DNA from: Virgibacillus halodenitrificans JCM 12304 | GTDB taxonomy: Bacteria > Bacillota > Bacilli > Bacillales > Amphibacillaceae | Reading direction: 5' to 3' | NCBI RefSeq assembly: GCF_001310895.1 | Contig: NZ_BAZS01000019.1 | Location: forward strand, 1 to 64,000 | DNA: 64,000 nucleotides | Shown here: positions 47,958 through 58,145 of the stretch, piece after piece | How the letters are laid out: each line of letters starts with the position of its first letter | Numbering within the stretch: position 1 is the first letter of the stretch | Notes under the pieces: generated by a model | Databases searched by the model: none | The model's input: the letters and a program-made list of their open reading frames with translations, nothing else | Told to the model about the DNA's origin: nothing | Translations under genes and position numbers: made by a program

Positions 47958-48437
47958 TTATTTATTTTCCTGTTCCTCTACACCTTCTGGTAGCCATATC
48001 AGTGGGTTTTCTCCAAGGTCTCTTTCCATGTCGTAATGTGCTTTTTGGAAGTCCATCTTCTCCCAGAAACCATGAGAATTTATTCTAGGGTTTGTTTTAA
48101 TTGGTAAGTTATAACTCTTCGCAAAATCCACTAATGCTTTACCGTAACCTTTCCCTTGGTAATCGGGTAGTACTTCCAGCTTCCATAGTGTTAAATAATC
48201 CTGTGGCGGCTCAAAATATTGATCGTATTTTGCTTTTACTGTATAAAGGCTCATTCTCGCCACCAAATTATCTCCAAAGTAGATTCCGTAAAATGGTGAA
48301 TCACTATCATTTTCTACCATATTACTTTCAAGGTCTTCCAACATCGATAATTCCTGGTTGCCATATTCTTTGAAATATTTGAACTTTTCTAAGGTTTTAA
48401 AGTTAATAAGCAATTTTTCTACTTTTATACGATTCAT
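47958..48437 (-). CDS. ylbP: GNAT N-acetyltransferase (YlbP)
   Basis: 159-residue GNAT-fold acetyltransferase. The acetyl-CoA motif LEVLPDYQGKGYGKALVDFA (about 92-111) is intact; N-terminal LSMLEDLESNMVEND and C-terminal ENPLIWLPEG are typical of YlbP. Substrate unknown. ATG at 48437 is chosen, with GGGGGAGA 6-8 nt upstream; the longer start lies before it. Confidence 0.88.
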   Translation of the reverse strand: MNRIKVEKLLINFKTLEKFKYFKEYGNQELSMLEDLESNMVENDSDSPFYGIYFGDNLVARMSLYTVKAKYDQYFEPPQDYLTLWKLEVLPDYQGKGYGKALVDFAKSYNLPIKTNPRINSHGFWEKMDFQKAHYDMERDLGENPLIWLPEGVEEQENK

Positions 48438-48626
48438 GATATTTCTCCCCCTCTTTCCCATTTAAACAATAATTAGTGTTCCTCACTATATACCTCTTTC
48501 ATTATAATATAAAAAAGAACAGATTCAAATAAAAGAATGATATTACAAATTATTACCGATTTAATGAATATTCGGATATAATTATTATTGCTATACTGTT
48601 CATACATAAATTAAGGGGTTGTGGAT

Positions 48627-49514
48627 ATGAATATCGGCGTAATTGGTGGCGGAGCTATAGGGTTATTATTAAGTGGCTATTTAGCTGAAGAACATAATGT
48701 CACAGTATATGTTAGACGGACAAAACAAAAATTACTGATAGATTTACACGGGGTAAGGATTTCAGATAAGTTTGATCGACGGCAAGTACAATGTGAACTT
48801 ATACATAATATAAAGGATCAAGATTGTATTATGGTATGTGTCAAGCAGTTTCAGTTCTTAGAAATTTTGCCACACCTTTCTAGCCTGGGTAATGAAGTTT
48901 TGTTGGTTTTTCTACAAAATGGGATGTCACATATAGAAAAAATTAGTAATTTAAGTCAACCAATTAGTATAGGTGCGGTAGAGCATGGAGCTGAAAAGGT
49001 TAATGATTATACCGTTAAGCATACTGGGGAAGGTGTTATTAAGTTGGCGTCATACAGTAGAGTAGCTAACAATGAATTACAACAGCTTTTATCTGAGCTT
49101 GAACAACATGATTTTCCGATGGTTTATCGGGACAACTGGTCTATATTGCTAAAAGAAAAGTTGATTCTTAATGCAGTAATTAATCCATTAACAGCTCTTT
49201 TTCAAGTTAAAAATTCACAAGTAATTCAAAATGAATATATTAGATTTTTGGCTAAGCAATTATGTGAAGAAGCAAGTTTTATTTTAAACTTGAATGAAGA
49301 TAAACAATGGTCTGAGGTTCAGCGGGTTGCAAAAAACACTGGGGAAAACACGTCTTCCATGTATAAAGACATTAAGGAGAGAAGAAAAACTGAAATAGAA
49401 GCGATCTCTGGTTATCTGTTAAAGCAATGTTCAAATACCAAAATACCATACACTTCATTTATATATCATAGTTTAAAAGCTTTAGAAAAGAAGAAAGGAA
49501 TTCTGAATAAATGA
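48627..49514 (+). CDS. panE: 2-dehydropantoate 2-reductase (YlbQ-like)
   Basis: NADPH-dependent reduction of ketopantoate to pantoate in pantothenate synthesis. 295 residues. Rossmann GxGxxG in IGVIGGGAIGLLLSGYL (about 3-19), KQFQ region, KEKLILNAVINPLTALF with the catalytic lysine (about 175-190) and SSMYKDIKERRKTEIEAISG near the end. ATG at 48627 follows AAGGGG by 8 nt. Its last bases overlap the DUF3397 start (ATGA). Confidence 0.9.
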   Translation: MNIGVIGGGAIGLLLSGYLAEEHNVTVYVRRTKQKLLIDLHGVRISDKFDRRQVQCELIHNIKDQDCIMVCVKQFQFLEILPHLSSLGNEVLLVFLQNGMSHIEKISNLSQPISIGAVEHGAEKVNDYTVKHTGEGVIKLASYSRVANNELQQLLSELEQHDFPMVYRDNWSILLKEKLILNAVINPLTALFQVKNSQVIQNEYIRFLAKQLCEEASFILNLNEDKQWSEVQRVAKNTGENTSSMYKDIKERRKTEIEAISGYLLKQCSNTKIPYTSFIYHSLKALEKKKGILNK

Positions 49515-49891
49515 AGGAATTCATTATATATCTTATTTCTATTTTTGTTGCTTTACCGATCCTTGCAACCTGGGTTACATATTTAATTGCTCGTAAAGTT
49601 GGTAAAACAAAGATAAAGGCCGTCCATATAACCGTCTATGTAACGACCATATTATATATTATCGCAGTAGCAATGTTATTTAAAATTATTGTTGGCCATA
49701 CTCATTTGGGGTATTTAGCGGTCCTCGTATTATCTGTTTTATGTATAATTATTTTCTATCAATGGAGATATAACACGGAAATCGTTATTTTTAAAGCCAT
49801 TATCCTAACCTGGAGAATAACATTCCTGCTATTCTTGTTTGCATATTTGCTGTTATCGATGGTAGGGATTATCCTACGCATATTTTACTAA
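49511..49891 (+). CDS. DUF3397 membrane protein
   Basis: 126 residues with four predicted membrane helices (about 5-25, 35-58, 67-87, 98-122). Overlaps panE by 4 nt. DUF3397 proteins precede bshC in many Bacillaceae; function unknown. Some members are near dcw genes, suggesting an envelope role, which is only inference. Confidence 0.82.
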   Translation: MKEFIIYLISIFVALPILATWVTYLIARKVGKTKIKAVHITVYVTTILYIIAVAMLFKIIVGHTHLGYLAVLVLSVLCIIIFYQWRYNTEIVIFKAIILTWRITFLLFLFAYLLLSMVGIILRIFY

Positions 49892-49980
49892 TTCATGTTA
49901 GTATAGGCAGATCATATGAAATTTAGGAATGAATTATGTAAAATACGTATTGGATAATGAATAAAAGGAGCATGGGATCA

Positions 49981-51600
49981 ATGCATATAGACCCTATAAC
50001 ATTACATAAACAAAATAAGCTTGTTGAAAAATACAGAAAAAATGATGAAGATATATTACGTTTTTTTGATTATCACCCCTTCAAAGGTACAGAGCAGAGA
50101 GTTAAAGACTTGAAGGGTCGCCATTTTGATCGTGTCCAGCTTAGTGAAGTATTGCATACAATGAATAAGCAATGGGAGGCACCTGAAGAAACTTTAGCTA
50201 ATATTCGCCGCCTTGAAAAAGAAAATAGTATGGCGGTAATAGGAGGTCAGCAAGCAGGCTTGCTATCAGGGCCTATGTATACTATCAATAAAATTATTTC
50301 AGTTATTCAGTATGCGAAGGAACAGGAAAGGAAATTAAACGTACCTGTGATTCCTGTATTTTGGGTAGCGGGTGAGGATCATGATTTTGCAGAGATTAAT
50401 CATGTTTATTTACCTGAAAATTCCAAGCTGAGTAAACATACGCTTTCCGAACATACTTATACTAAAAGTTCAGTATCCCATAAGCAAATTAACCATGAGA
50501 GGGCTGAAAATTGGCTCGACCAGCTTTTTGAGCAGCTGCCGGAGACGCTTCATACGAAGGGACTTTATGAATGGGTAAGGCGATGTTTAGATGACTCAGA
50601 AACGTATGTGGACTTCTTTGCCAGGTTTGTCTATCATTTGTTTAGATCGGAAGGCCTTGTACTTGTTGACTCAGGAAACTCACTTCTTCGTAGAATTGAA
50701 TCTATTCATTTTAAAGAAATGATTCAATATCAACCTGTAATTTCTGAAGCGGTGTACCAAGCTGCAGAAAAATTGCAACAAATGGGTTATTCTTCATCTA
50801 TTGGTTCAGAATTAAATGATGCTCATCTTTTCTATCATCTTCATGGAGATAGAATTTTACTTAGCCGGTCAGACAACGGGGAGTGGGTAGGAAAACAGAA
50901 TGAAGTACGTTTTACTACAGAAGAACTTCTATCAATTGCCAAAGAACACCCTGAACAGCTTAGTAACAATGTTGTCACACGTCCACTTATGCAGGAGCTA
51001 TTATTTCCAACACTAGCATTTGTTGGTGGGCCGGGAGAGATAAGTTATTGGGCTGAATTAAAAGAAGCGTTTAAAACCTTAGATATAAAAATGCCACCGG
51101 TTATCCCAAGGCTTTCTTTTACATTTATAGAAAGAAATATAGATAAATTAATAAAGAAATATAATTTAACGGCTGAACAAATAATAAATATAGATCTTCA
51201 AAATTTTAAAGATAATTGGTTAGCAGAAAAAAGCGATCCTAAAATTGAAGATATTTCCACAGAAGTTAAGGATGTTATTGAGCATGCTCATCATCGTCTC
51301 CGGGAATTAGCTTGGGGGATTCGTGATGATATTGGCCAACTTTCAGAAAAGAACCTTGTTTATTTGGATGAGAATATTAATTTTCTGCAAAAAAGAATGA
51401 TCAAAGCCCTGGAAGAAAAATATGAGAAAGAATTATGGGAGTTGGATTTAATTACACTTTTTATTCAACCCTCCGGGAGTCTGCAGGAAAGAATGTGGAC
51501 ACCTCTTCCGTTTCTTAATAAACATGGGCAACAATTTATAAAAGATTTAACTGCCATGTCTTGTTCTTTTGATAATGAACATTACTTTGTTTATTTATAA
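49981..51600 (+). CDS. bshC: Bacillithiol synthase, cysteine-adding enzyme
   Basis: Ligates cysteine to glucosaminyl-malate, the last step of bacillithiol synthesis, the main low-molecular-weight thiol of Bacillaceae. Rossmann-like core with VIGGQQAGLLSGPMYTINK (about 84-102) and PVIPVFWVAGEDHDFAEINH (about 124-143), VVTRPLMQELLFPTLAFVGG, then a C-terminal coiled coil. The ATG at 49981 gives 539 residues, equal to B. subtilis BshC; two in-frame upstream ATGs (49957, 49972) lie within or too near the AAAAGGAG site. Confidence 0.95.
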   Translation: MHIDPITLHKQNKLVEKYRKNDEDILRFFDYHPFKGTEQRVKDLKGRHFDRVQLSEVLHTMNKQWEAPEETLANIRRLEKENSMAVIGGQQAGLLSGPMYTINKIISVIQYAKEQERKLNVPVIPVFWVAGEDHDFAEINHVYLPENSKLSKHTLSEHTYTKSSVSHKQINHERAENWLDQLFEQLPETLHTKGLYEWVRRCLDDSETYVDFFARFVYHLFRSEGLVLVDSGNSLLRRIESIHFKEMIQYQPVISEAVYQAAEKLQQMGYSSSIGSELNDAHLFYHLHGDRILLSRSDNGEWVGKQNEVRFTTEELLSIAKEHPEQLSNNVVTRPLMQELLFPTLAFVGGPGEISYWAELKEAFKTLDIKMPPVIPRLSFTFIERNIDKLIKKYNLTAEQIINIDLQNFKDNWLAEKSDPKIEDISTEVKDVIEHAHHRLRELAWGIRDDIGQLSEKNLVYLDENINFLQKRMIKALEEKYEKELWELDLITLFIQPSGSLQERMWTPLPFLNKHGQQFIKDLTAMSCSFDNEHYFVYL

Positions 51601-51645
51601 GAAGAGTAAATCCCCCACAAGTCTCCACCAAAATAAATTGAAGAT

Positions 51646-51685
51646 AAAAAATGCTGTCATATCATTGATATGACAGCATTTTTTT
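51646..51685 (+). terminator. Terminator of bshC
   Basis: About 19-bp nearly perfect stem AATGCTGTCATATCA/TGATATGACAGCATT with A and T flanks. Confidence 0.9.
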
Positions 51686-51747
51686 CTGTTTCAAAACAAC
51701 AGAAACAATCTATTTTGAGATTTAATATGAGAAATTTTTATAAATAA

Positions 51748-51777
51748 GTGGTGGATAGTGGGGCAATGTGGTAATAT
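51748..51777 (+). promoter_or_regulatory. mraZ promoter with MraZ-box repeats
   Basis: Three GTGG direct repeats at 51748, 51758 and 51768, exactly 10 bp apart, as in the direct-repeat boxes bound by MraZ before mraZ. The last overlaps an extended -10, TGG-TAATAT (TG at 51769-51770, TAATAT at 51772-51777). Autoregulation of the dcw operon by MraZ is inferred. Confidence 0.75.
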
Positions 51778-51803
51778 AGGGGAAAGAAGGTGGGGCGGAC
51801 TCT

Positions 51804-52235
51804 ATGTTTATGGGTGAATACCAACACAACATCGATACAAAGGGAAGAATAATAGTTCCTGCTAAGTTTCGTGATGATCTTGGCGATCGTTTTGTTGTCA
51901 CCCGTGGGCTGGATAAATGTCTGTTTGCCTACCCGATGAATGAGTGGAAAATATTAGAAGAAAAGTTAAAAAAGCTTCCATTAACAAAAAAGGACGCTAG
52001 AGCATTCACCCGATTTTTCTTTTCTGGTGCTATTGAATGTGAAGTGGATAAGCAGGGAAGAATAAATATTCCTCAACCATTGAGAAATTATGCAGTATTG
52101 GAAAAAGAATGTGTTGTGATTGGCGTCTCTAATCGAATTGAATTTTGGGCAAGCGAAAATTGGGAGGATTATTTCTCTGATTCTGAGGAATCTTTCGCAG
52201 AGATTGCTGAGAATCTTTTGGATTTTGATATTTAA
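51804..52235 (+). CDS. mraZ: Transcription regulator MraZ
   Basis: 143-residue protein of two SpoVT-AbrB-like DNA-binding modules: [20 protein letters not shown] (residues 2-21) and [19 protein letters not shown] (about 76-94). Binds repeats ahead of its own gene and represses the dcw operon. Ribosome binding site AAGGTGGGG. First gene of the dcw cluster. Confidence 0.96.
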   Translation: MFMGEYQHNIDTKGRIIVPAKFRDDLGDRFVVTRGLDKCLFAYPMNEWKILEEKLKKLPLTKKDARAFTRFFFSGAIECEVDKQGRINIPQPLRNYAVLEKECVVIGVSNRIEFWASENWEDYFSDSEESFAEIAENLLDFDI

Positions 52236-52278
52236 TATAAAAAAATTAGAACTGGACTGTTAAAAAGTGGGTGAATGT

Positions 52279-53256
52279 GTGTTTGAACATTATAGTGTGT
52301 TAAAAAAAGAGACAATTGATGGTCTGAACATAAAGCCGGATGGTACATATGTTGATTGCACAGTTGGCGGCGGAGGTCATTCTGAACAGATCGCTTCAAA
52401 GTTAAATGAAAATGGATTGTTAATAGCTTTCGATCAGGATTTAGATGCGTTGCAGGCGGCAAAAGAGAGATTAAAGGTATACCAGGATAGAATACTATTT
52501 ATTCATTCAAACTTCCGAGGATTAGAAGAAGAATTATTGAACAATCAAATTGAACATGTTGATGGGATATTATTTGATCTTGGTGTATCTTCACCCCAGC
52601 TTGACCGGGGAGATAGAGGATTTAGCTATCAGCACGATGCGCCACTCGATATGCGCATGGATCAAACGAAAGAATTAAATGCCTATGAAATAGTTAATTC
52701 ATGGTCTTACAATGATTTAGTTTCAATTTTTTTTAAATACGGGGAAGAAAAATTTTCTAAGCAAATTGCAAGAAAAATTGAGGCATACAGAAAGACAAAG
52801 GAAATTCGAACGACCCACCAGCTGGTTGAACTTATAAAAGAAGGAATCCCTGCAGCTGCAAGGAGAAAAGGAGGTCATCCTGCAAAACGTATTTTTCAAG
52901 CTTTACGAATTGCAGTTAATGATGAGCTTACAGCTTTTAATGATGCGCTTCATCAAGCGGCACGTGTAGTGGGAGTAGGCGGGAGAATTGTGGTAATTAC
53001 ATTTCATTCGCTTGAGGATAGATTATGCAAACAAGCTTTTAAAAAATGGAGTACTGCTAAGGAAACACCAAAAAACTTGCCTATAATACCAGAATCACAT
53101 GAAGCTCCATTCACTTTGTTAAATAGAAAGCCGATTAGCGCAGACGAGATAGAACTGGAAGAAAACCGAAGATCTCGTTCCGCAAAGCTACGAATAATAA
53201 AGAAAATAAAACCATGGAAAGAAGAATTTACGTATGAGGAAGGGTGGAAAAAATAA
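52279..53256 (+). CDS. rsmH: 16S rRNA (cytosine1402-N4)-methyltransferase
   Basis: SAM-dependent N4 methylation of C1402 in the ribosomal P site. SAM motif [12 protein letters not shown] (about 21-32); [44 protein letters not shown] near the C-terminus. The GTG at 52279 gives a start like B. subtilis ([11 protein letters not shown]); an upstream GTG at 52267 with weaker ribosome binding is possible. Its stop overlaps the ftsL ATG. Confidence 0.93.
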   Translation: MFEHYSVLKKETIDGLNIKPDGTYVDCTVGGGGHSEQIASKLNENGLLIAFDQDLDALQAAKERLKVYQDRILFIHSNFRGLEEELLNNQIEHVDGILFDLGVSSPQLDRGDRGFSYQHDAPLDMRMDQTKELNAYEIVNSWSYNDLVSIFFKYGEEKFSKQIARKIEAYRKTKEIRTTHQLVELIKEGIPAAARRKGGHPAKRIFQALRIAVNDELTAFNDALHQAARVVGVGGRIVVITFHSLEDRLCKQAFKKWSTAKETPKNLPIIPESHEAPFTLLNRKPISADEIELEENRRSRSAKLRIIKKIKPWKEEFTYEEGWKK

Positions 53257-53630
53257 TGAGTGCTAATTATGCCCGTAGTTGGCAACATACTAATCCGGAA
53301 CAGACACCGAAAAAAGACCAAAAGGTTGCTGTAAAAGTAAAGAAACAAGGATGGATAACCAAAGGAGAAAAAGCAATTTTTTCAATTGTGGGAGCTGGGC
53401 TTATAGCTGCAGGAGTGTTTATTGTTTCCTTTTCATCAAATACCGATGCACTAAACAGAGACATTCAGAAGTTAGAAAAAACTGTTCAAACTCAAAAAGT
53501 GGAGAACGAAGGATTACTTTATGAAATGAAGGAACTAAGCAGGCCGGAGAGAATTACCAAAATTGCAGAAAAAAACGGTTTAAAAATCCAAAATGCGGAA
53601 GTGAAACAAGCACACGCATTTAACAACTAA
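53256..53630 (+). CDS. ftsL: Cell division protein FtsL
   Basis: 124-residue bitopic division protein. Cytoplasmic basic N-terminus with KVAVKVKKQGWITKGEKA, one membrane helix (about 46-66), then an extracytoplasmic leucine-zipper-like coiled coil (about 70-108). Partners FtsB/DivIC, DivIB and PbpB/FtsW. The ATG overlaps the rsmH stop (TAATG) and GAAGGGTGG lies before it; the alternative GTG at 53244 is inside rsmH. Confidence 0.9.
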   Translation: MSANYARSWQHTNPEQTPKKDQKVAVKVKKQGWITKGEKAIFSIVGAGLIAAGVFIVSFSSNTDALNRDIQKLEKTVQTQKVENEGLLYEMKELSRPERITKIAEKNGLKIQNAEVKQAHAFNN

Positions 53631-53647
53631 TCAAGGAGTAAGTTAGT

Positions 53648-55870
53648 ATGAAGAAACACAAAACAACTCACTTTATGGCGGGTATTCTCATGCTTGTTTT
53701 TGTTGGTATCTTTCTCGTACTAACGGGGAGATTTCTATATATTCAAGTAACAGGCGAAATTGATGGTGTCTCTTTGGAAAAATGGGCGGAAGAAAAGAGA
53801 ACAGCTTCCTATACCATTGATTCAGAGAGAGGGAAAATTTATGATAAGAATGGAATGACGCTTGCCTATGATCGTCCTACATTTCGAATGTATGCCATCG
53901 TGGACAAAGCATATACATCCAACCCAGAGGAGCCTAAGCATGTAGATAATCCGGAGAAAACTGCGGAGTTGCTGGCTCCTTTATTGGATTTAGAAGAAGA
54001 AGAAATTCGTTCTACTATTGAAGATGGGATAAAAGATGAAAGGTTTCAGGTTGAATTTGGTAAAGAGGGTAAAGAGCTATCACAACAAAAAAGAGATGAA
54101 ATTGCTGCTCTGAACCTCCCTGGGATTAAGTTTGAAAAGGAACCGATTCGTTACTATCCTAATGGAGTATTCGCTTCCCACATACTAGGTTTTGCTAGAG
54201 AGACTGAAAAAGAGACTGAAAACGGTGTTAAAAGGGAAATTACCGGAATTGCTGGCATGGAAAAAGAAATGAATAATTTGTTGAGTGGTAAAGACGGCCA
54301 TATCTCTTATCAGCGTGATAAGTATAATAAAAAATTACTAGATCCCAGCGAAGTTATTACCAAGCCGGAAGACGGTGACGATGTTTATCTTACGATAGAC
54401 CAAAAGATCCAGACTTTATTAGAAGATTCTTTAAGTCAGGTAGAAGAGGAATATAATCCTGAGCGAATCACTGCTGTAGTAATGGATCCTAAAACTGGAG
54501 AAATTGTTGCTATGGGAAATCGTCCTAGTTATAATCCCAACAGCCCTTCAGATGTTGAAAATTGGTATAATGATGTAGTTTCTACTCCTGTAGAGGCAGG
54601 TTCTACGGTTAAAATGTTTACATGGGCATCAGCAATTGAAGAAGGTGTCTATAACGGAAACGAGACATACAAATCCGGAAGCTATCGACCTAACGAACAG
54701 ATCCAATCCATTAACGATCATAATGGGGGAAGAGGTTGGGGAATCATAACTTACGATGAAGGTTTTCAAAGATCCTCTAATGTTGCCGCAGCAAAGCTGG
54801 CTTGGGAAAAAATTGGAACAGATAAATTCTTAGAGTATCTTAAGGCGTTTGATTTAGATAAAGAAACTGGTATCGACTTACCTAATGAGGTTGCTGGAAG
54901 AATTCTATACAATTACTCCATTGAGAAGATTACAACCTCTTTTGGGCAAGGGAGTACCTTGACGCCAATTCAGCAATTAAAAGCTGCTTCAGCTATAGCG
55001 AATGATGGTAAAATGATGCAGCCTTACGTTATGAAAAAAATAGTAAATTCAACAACCGGCAAAAATATTAAAGAAAAATCTCCTAACGTTGTCGGTAATC
55101 CGATTTCAAAAGAAACTTCCAATAAGGTTTTGAAGCTATTGGAATCAGTGGTTAATGGCGAACATGGAACGGGTAAAATGTACCAAATTGATGATTATAC
55201 GGTGGGAGGAAAAACAGGAACCGCACAGATACCTAATCCTGAATCAAGCACAGGCGCATACTTACGAGGAAAAGAAAATCATATATTCTCTTTTTTGGGT
55301 ATGGCACCTATAGAAGACCCTCAACTGATGATCTATGTATCTGTGAAAAAACCAGAACTTGAACCAACAGAAACGGGATCCATGCCTGTATCATTTATAT
55401 TTACTAATGTGATGGAGAATAGTTTACATTATTTAAATATAGATCCGGATAAGGATCCGGAAAAACAAATTAATGAAATCACCATTCCAGAACTTATTGG
55501 CAAGCCGGCTGATAAAATGAAGGAGGCCCTCACAGATAAAGGTTTACAAGTGACGGTTGCAGGAAAGGGTACAATTACGGATGCAAGCGTTAAACAAGGG
55601 GATAAAGTTCTAGTGAATGATCATATTATCTTAGTAACTGATAAGCCGATAATGCCTTCTATTATTGGTTGGTCATTACGGGATGTAATTCAAATTGCTG
55701 AACTTCTTGAGCTGAAAATAGAAACGTTTGGTAATGGCTATACCGTAACTCAAAATATTAAAGCTGGTACCCCACTTAAAAAAGGAGACTATTTAGGAGT
55801 AGAATTTAAGCCACCGACTAAAGAAAATGCAGAAGGTGAGAGCCAAGAAGAAACTTCGGGCGCAGATTAA
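53648..55870 (+). CDS. pbpB: Penicillin-binding protein 2B, septal transpeptidase
   Basis: Class B PBP that crosslinks septal peptidoglycan with FtsW. 740 residues. Membrane helix about 9-31, dimerisation region, transpeptidase domain with STVK in EAGSTVKMF (about 315-318), SSN in QRSSNVAAA (about 375), and KTG in GGKTGTAQI (about 523). Two C-terminal PASTA domains follow (IPELIGKPADKMKEALTD and MPSIIGWSLRDVIQIAEL), then an acidic Glu-rich tail. 17 nt after ftsL with AAGGAG. Confidence 0.96.
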   Translation: MKKHKTTHFMAGILMLVFVGIFLVLTGRFLYIQVTGEIDGVSLEKWAEEKRTASYTIDSERGKIYDKNGMTLAYDRPTFRMYAIVDKAYTSNPEEPKHVDNPEKTAELLAPLLDLEEEEIRSTIEDGIKDERFQVEFGKEGKELSQQKRDEIAALNLPGIKFEKEPIRYYPNGVFASHILGFARETEKETENGVKREITGIAGMEKEMNNLLSGKDGHISYQRDKYNKKLLDPSEVITKPEDGDDVYLTIDQKIQTLLEDSLSQVEEEYNPERITAVVMDPKTGEIVAMGNRPSYNPNSPSDVENWYNDVVSTPVEAGSTVKMFTWASAIEEGVYNGNETYKSGSYRPNEQIQSINDHNGGRGWGIITYDEGFQRSSNVAAAKLAWEKIGTDKFLEYLKAFDLDKETGIDLPNEVAGRILYNYSIEKITTSFGQGSTLTPIQQLKAASAIANDGKMMQPYVMKKIVNSTTGKNIKEKSPNVVGNPISKETSNKVLKLLESVVNGEHGTGKMYQIDDYTVGGKTGTAQIPNPESSTGAYLRGKENHIFSFLGMAPIEDPQLMIYVSVKKPELEPTETGSMPVSFIFTNVMENSLHYLNIDPDKDPEKQINEITIPELIGKPADKMKEALTDKGLQVTVAGKGTITDASVKQGDKVLVNDHIILVTDKPIMPSIIGWSLRDVIQIAELLELKIETFGNGYTVTQNIKAGTPLKKGDYLGVEFKPPTKENAEGESQEETSGAD

Positions 55871-56072
55871 TCTTATAATTTCTTCATTCTCACCCTTTTA
55901 TAAATTAATTAATAAAGTTCACACAACTTCATTGTCAATATGTGACTGTGAAGCTCTCCTGTATGCTTTTAGCTGGTGATGCGAACTCTACTTTGATCAA
56001 AAACAGTGTTCTATTCGATTTTATTACTTCATATAGTTGATACAAGCCTACCTATGGAAAAGGGGATGGAAA

Positions 56073-58013
56073 ATGAAACGTGTATCAACTGTTACAGTGA
56101 AAAAGCGAATAGTTACTGTTTTTCTTTTTGGTTTAATTTTTTTTGTGATTATTAATGTACGTTTAGGGTATGTGCAATTTGTTATTGGTGATGAACTGAT
56201 GGCTAAAGCGAGTGATCTTTGGACAAGGGATATTGTTTTTGAATCAGAAAGGGGTCTTATTTTAGATTCGGAAGGCGAAGTTCTTGCAGAAAATGTTTCT
56301 GCACCGTCGATTGTGGTGATACCCAGACAAATAAAAGACCCACAGGAAACATCAGAAAAACTTTCAAAGATATTACAAGTAGAAACAAAGAAAGTATATG
56401 AAAATATAACACAAAACAAATCAAGTGTTACTATCCGTCCAGCAGGGATAAAAATTTCGGAAGAACAGGAAATTGCTATACGAGGGTTAGATATGGCTGG
56501 GGTATATTTAGCGAAGGATTCTAAAAGGCATTATCCAAATGGAGATGATCTTTCCCATGTCCTTGGTTTTGCAGGTATTGATAATCAAGGATTAATGGGA
56601 CTTGAACTTTTTTATGATGAAAAATTAAGCGGAGAAAAGGGGAGACTATCATTTTATTCCGATGCAAAGGGCAGAAGGTTAGATAGTTTAGCTGATGTTT
56701 ATTATCCACCAAAGGATGGTTTGAATTTAAAAACTACCATTAACAACAAGGTTCAGACTATCATGGAAAGAGAGCTGGATTTGGCAGTAGCAAAATATAA
56801 CCCGGATGGAGCCCTGGCAATCGCTGTTAACCCTAAAACTGGTGGAGTTCTTGGTATGTCTACTAGACCAAATTTCAATCCTGAAAATTATCAGCAAGTT
56901 GATGCGAAAATCTTTGATCGGAACCTCCCAATATGGAGCACATATGAACCTGGATCCACTTTTAAAATTATAACGCTTGCAGCAGCATTGGAAGAAGGAA
57001 TTGTAGACTTGGAAGAAGATGAATACAATGATAGTGGAAGCATAAAAGTTGGAGGAGCAAAGTTACGTTGTTGGAAGAGTGGGGGGCATGGTCACCAAAC
57101 GTATTTAGAAGTCGTCCAGAATTCCTGTAACCCCGGTTTTGTCACCTTGGGACAAAAATTGGGAGAGGAAAAGCTGTTTAGCTATATAAGAAATTTTGGT
57201 TTTGGAATGAAAACTGGGATTGACTTACAAGGAGAGGGTAACGGTATATTATTTAAACCTGAAAATGTAGGGCCTGTAGAACTAGCTACAACTTCGTTTG
57301 GACAGGGGGTATCTGTTACACCGATACAGCAAGTAATGGCAGTTGCAGCTGCTATTAATGGGGGTAATTTGTACCAACCGCATATTGCCCAAGAATGGAT
57401 TGATCCTAGGACGGAAAAAACTGTCGAGACTTATGAGCCCGTATTAAAAGAAAAAGTCATCTCTCCTGCTACTTCAAAAGAAATACGGCATGCTCTGGAA
57501 AGTGTAGTTGCTAAAGGTACTGGGCGACCAGCGTATGTTGACGGATACCGTGTTGGTGGGAAAACTGGAACAGCGCAAAAAGTGGGGCCAAATGGAAGAT
57601 ATTTAGAAAATAATCACATTGTATCTTTTATTGGGTTTGCGCCGGCAGATGACCCTGAAATTGTTGTGTATGTAGCAGTTGATAATCCAAAAGGAACCGT
57701 TCAATTTGGTGGAGTAGTTGCAGCTCCTATTGTAGGCACAATTATAGATGATAGCTTAAGAGCAATGGAAGTAAAACCGAGGAGTAGTGGTTTAGAAAAA
57801 GAATATCAGTGGCCGCAGGAACCCAAAATTGAAGTACCGGACTTAATTGGTTTGACTAAAGATGAATTAACGGAATATATGACGAATCTTTCTATTGAAT
57901 CAAGTGGAAAAGGCGACTATATTATTGATCAGGCTCCAAAACCAGGGACAAAAGTAGAACAAGGTTCAAAGATGAGAATATATTTATCGGAAAATGATCG
58001 TGAAAATGAATAA
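56073..58013 (+). CDS. spoVD: SpoVD, sporulation-specific class B penicillin-binding protein
   Basis: Transpeptidase for spore cortex synthesis, partner of SpoVE. 646 residues. Membrane helix about 13-32; transpeptidase motifs STFK in YEPGSTFKII, SCN in NSCNPGF and KTG in GGKTGTAQKVG; one C-terminal PASTA domain (VPDLIGLTKDELTEYMTN). Ends EPKIEVP to SENDRENE. The ATG at 56073 is chosen because AAAGGGGATGG lies before it; a start 36 bases earlier adds a doubtful tail. The 200-nt gap before it, without an obvious terminator, may hold its sporulation promoter. Confidence 0.94.
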   Translation: MKRVSTVTVKKRIVTVFLFGLIFFVIINVRLGYVQFVIGDELMAKASDLWTRDIVFESERGLILDSEGEVLAENVSAPSIVVIPRQIKDPQETSEKLSKILQVETKKVYENITQNKSSVTIRPAGIKISEEQEIAIRGLDMAGVYLAKDSKRHYPNGDDLSHVLGFAGIDNQGLMGLELFYDEKLSGEKGRLSFYSDAKGRRLDSLADVYYPPKDGLNLKTTINNKVQTIMERELDLAVAKYNPDGALAIAVNPKTGGVLGMSTRPNFNPENYQQVDAKIFDRNLPIWSTYEPGSTFKIITLAAALEEGIVDLEEDEYNDSGSIKVGGAKLRCWKSGGHGHQTYLEVVQNSCNPGFVTLGQKLGEEKLFSYIRNFGFGMKTGIDLQGEGNGILFKPENVGPVELATTSFGQGVSVTPIQQVMAVAAAINGGNLYQPHIAQEWIDPRTEKTVETYEPVLKEKVISPATSKEIRHALESVVAKGTGRPAYVDGYRVGGKTGTAQKVGPNGRYLENNHIVSFIGFAPADDPEIVVYVAVDNPKGTVQFGGVVAAPIVGTIIDDSLRAMEVKPRSSGLEKEYQWPQEPKIEVPDLIGLTKDELTEYMTNLSIESSGKGDYIIDQAPKPGTKVEQGSKMRIYLSENDRENE

Positions 58014-58051
58014 TTTTTGCTATAATGGATAAGCGAGTTTCCAAAATACAA

Positions 58052-58096
58052 CGCATTTTTTTAATGGGAGGGGATTTCACCCTCTTAAAAAATGCG
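58052..58096 (+). promoter_or_regulatory. Long RNA hairpin between spoVD and murE
   Basis: GCATTTTTTTAA pairs with TTAAAAAATGC and encloses a second stem GAGGG/CCCTC. No T-run follows, so it may be a processing, attenuation or stability element rather than a terminator. Confidence 0.6.
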
Positions 58097-58145
58097 CATA
58101 GTTAGAATATATATATAGCACATTAAAAGAGATAGGATGTTAGAA

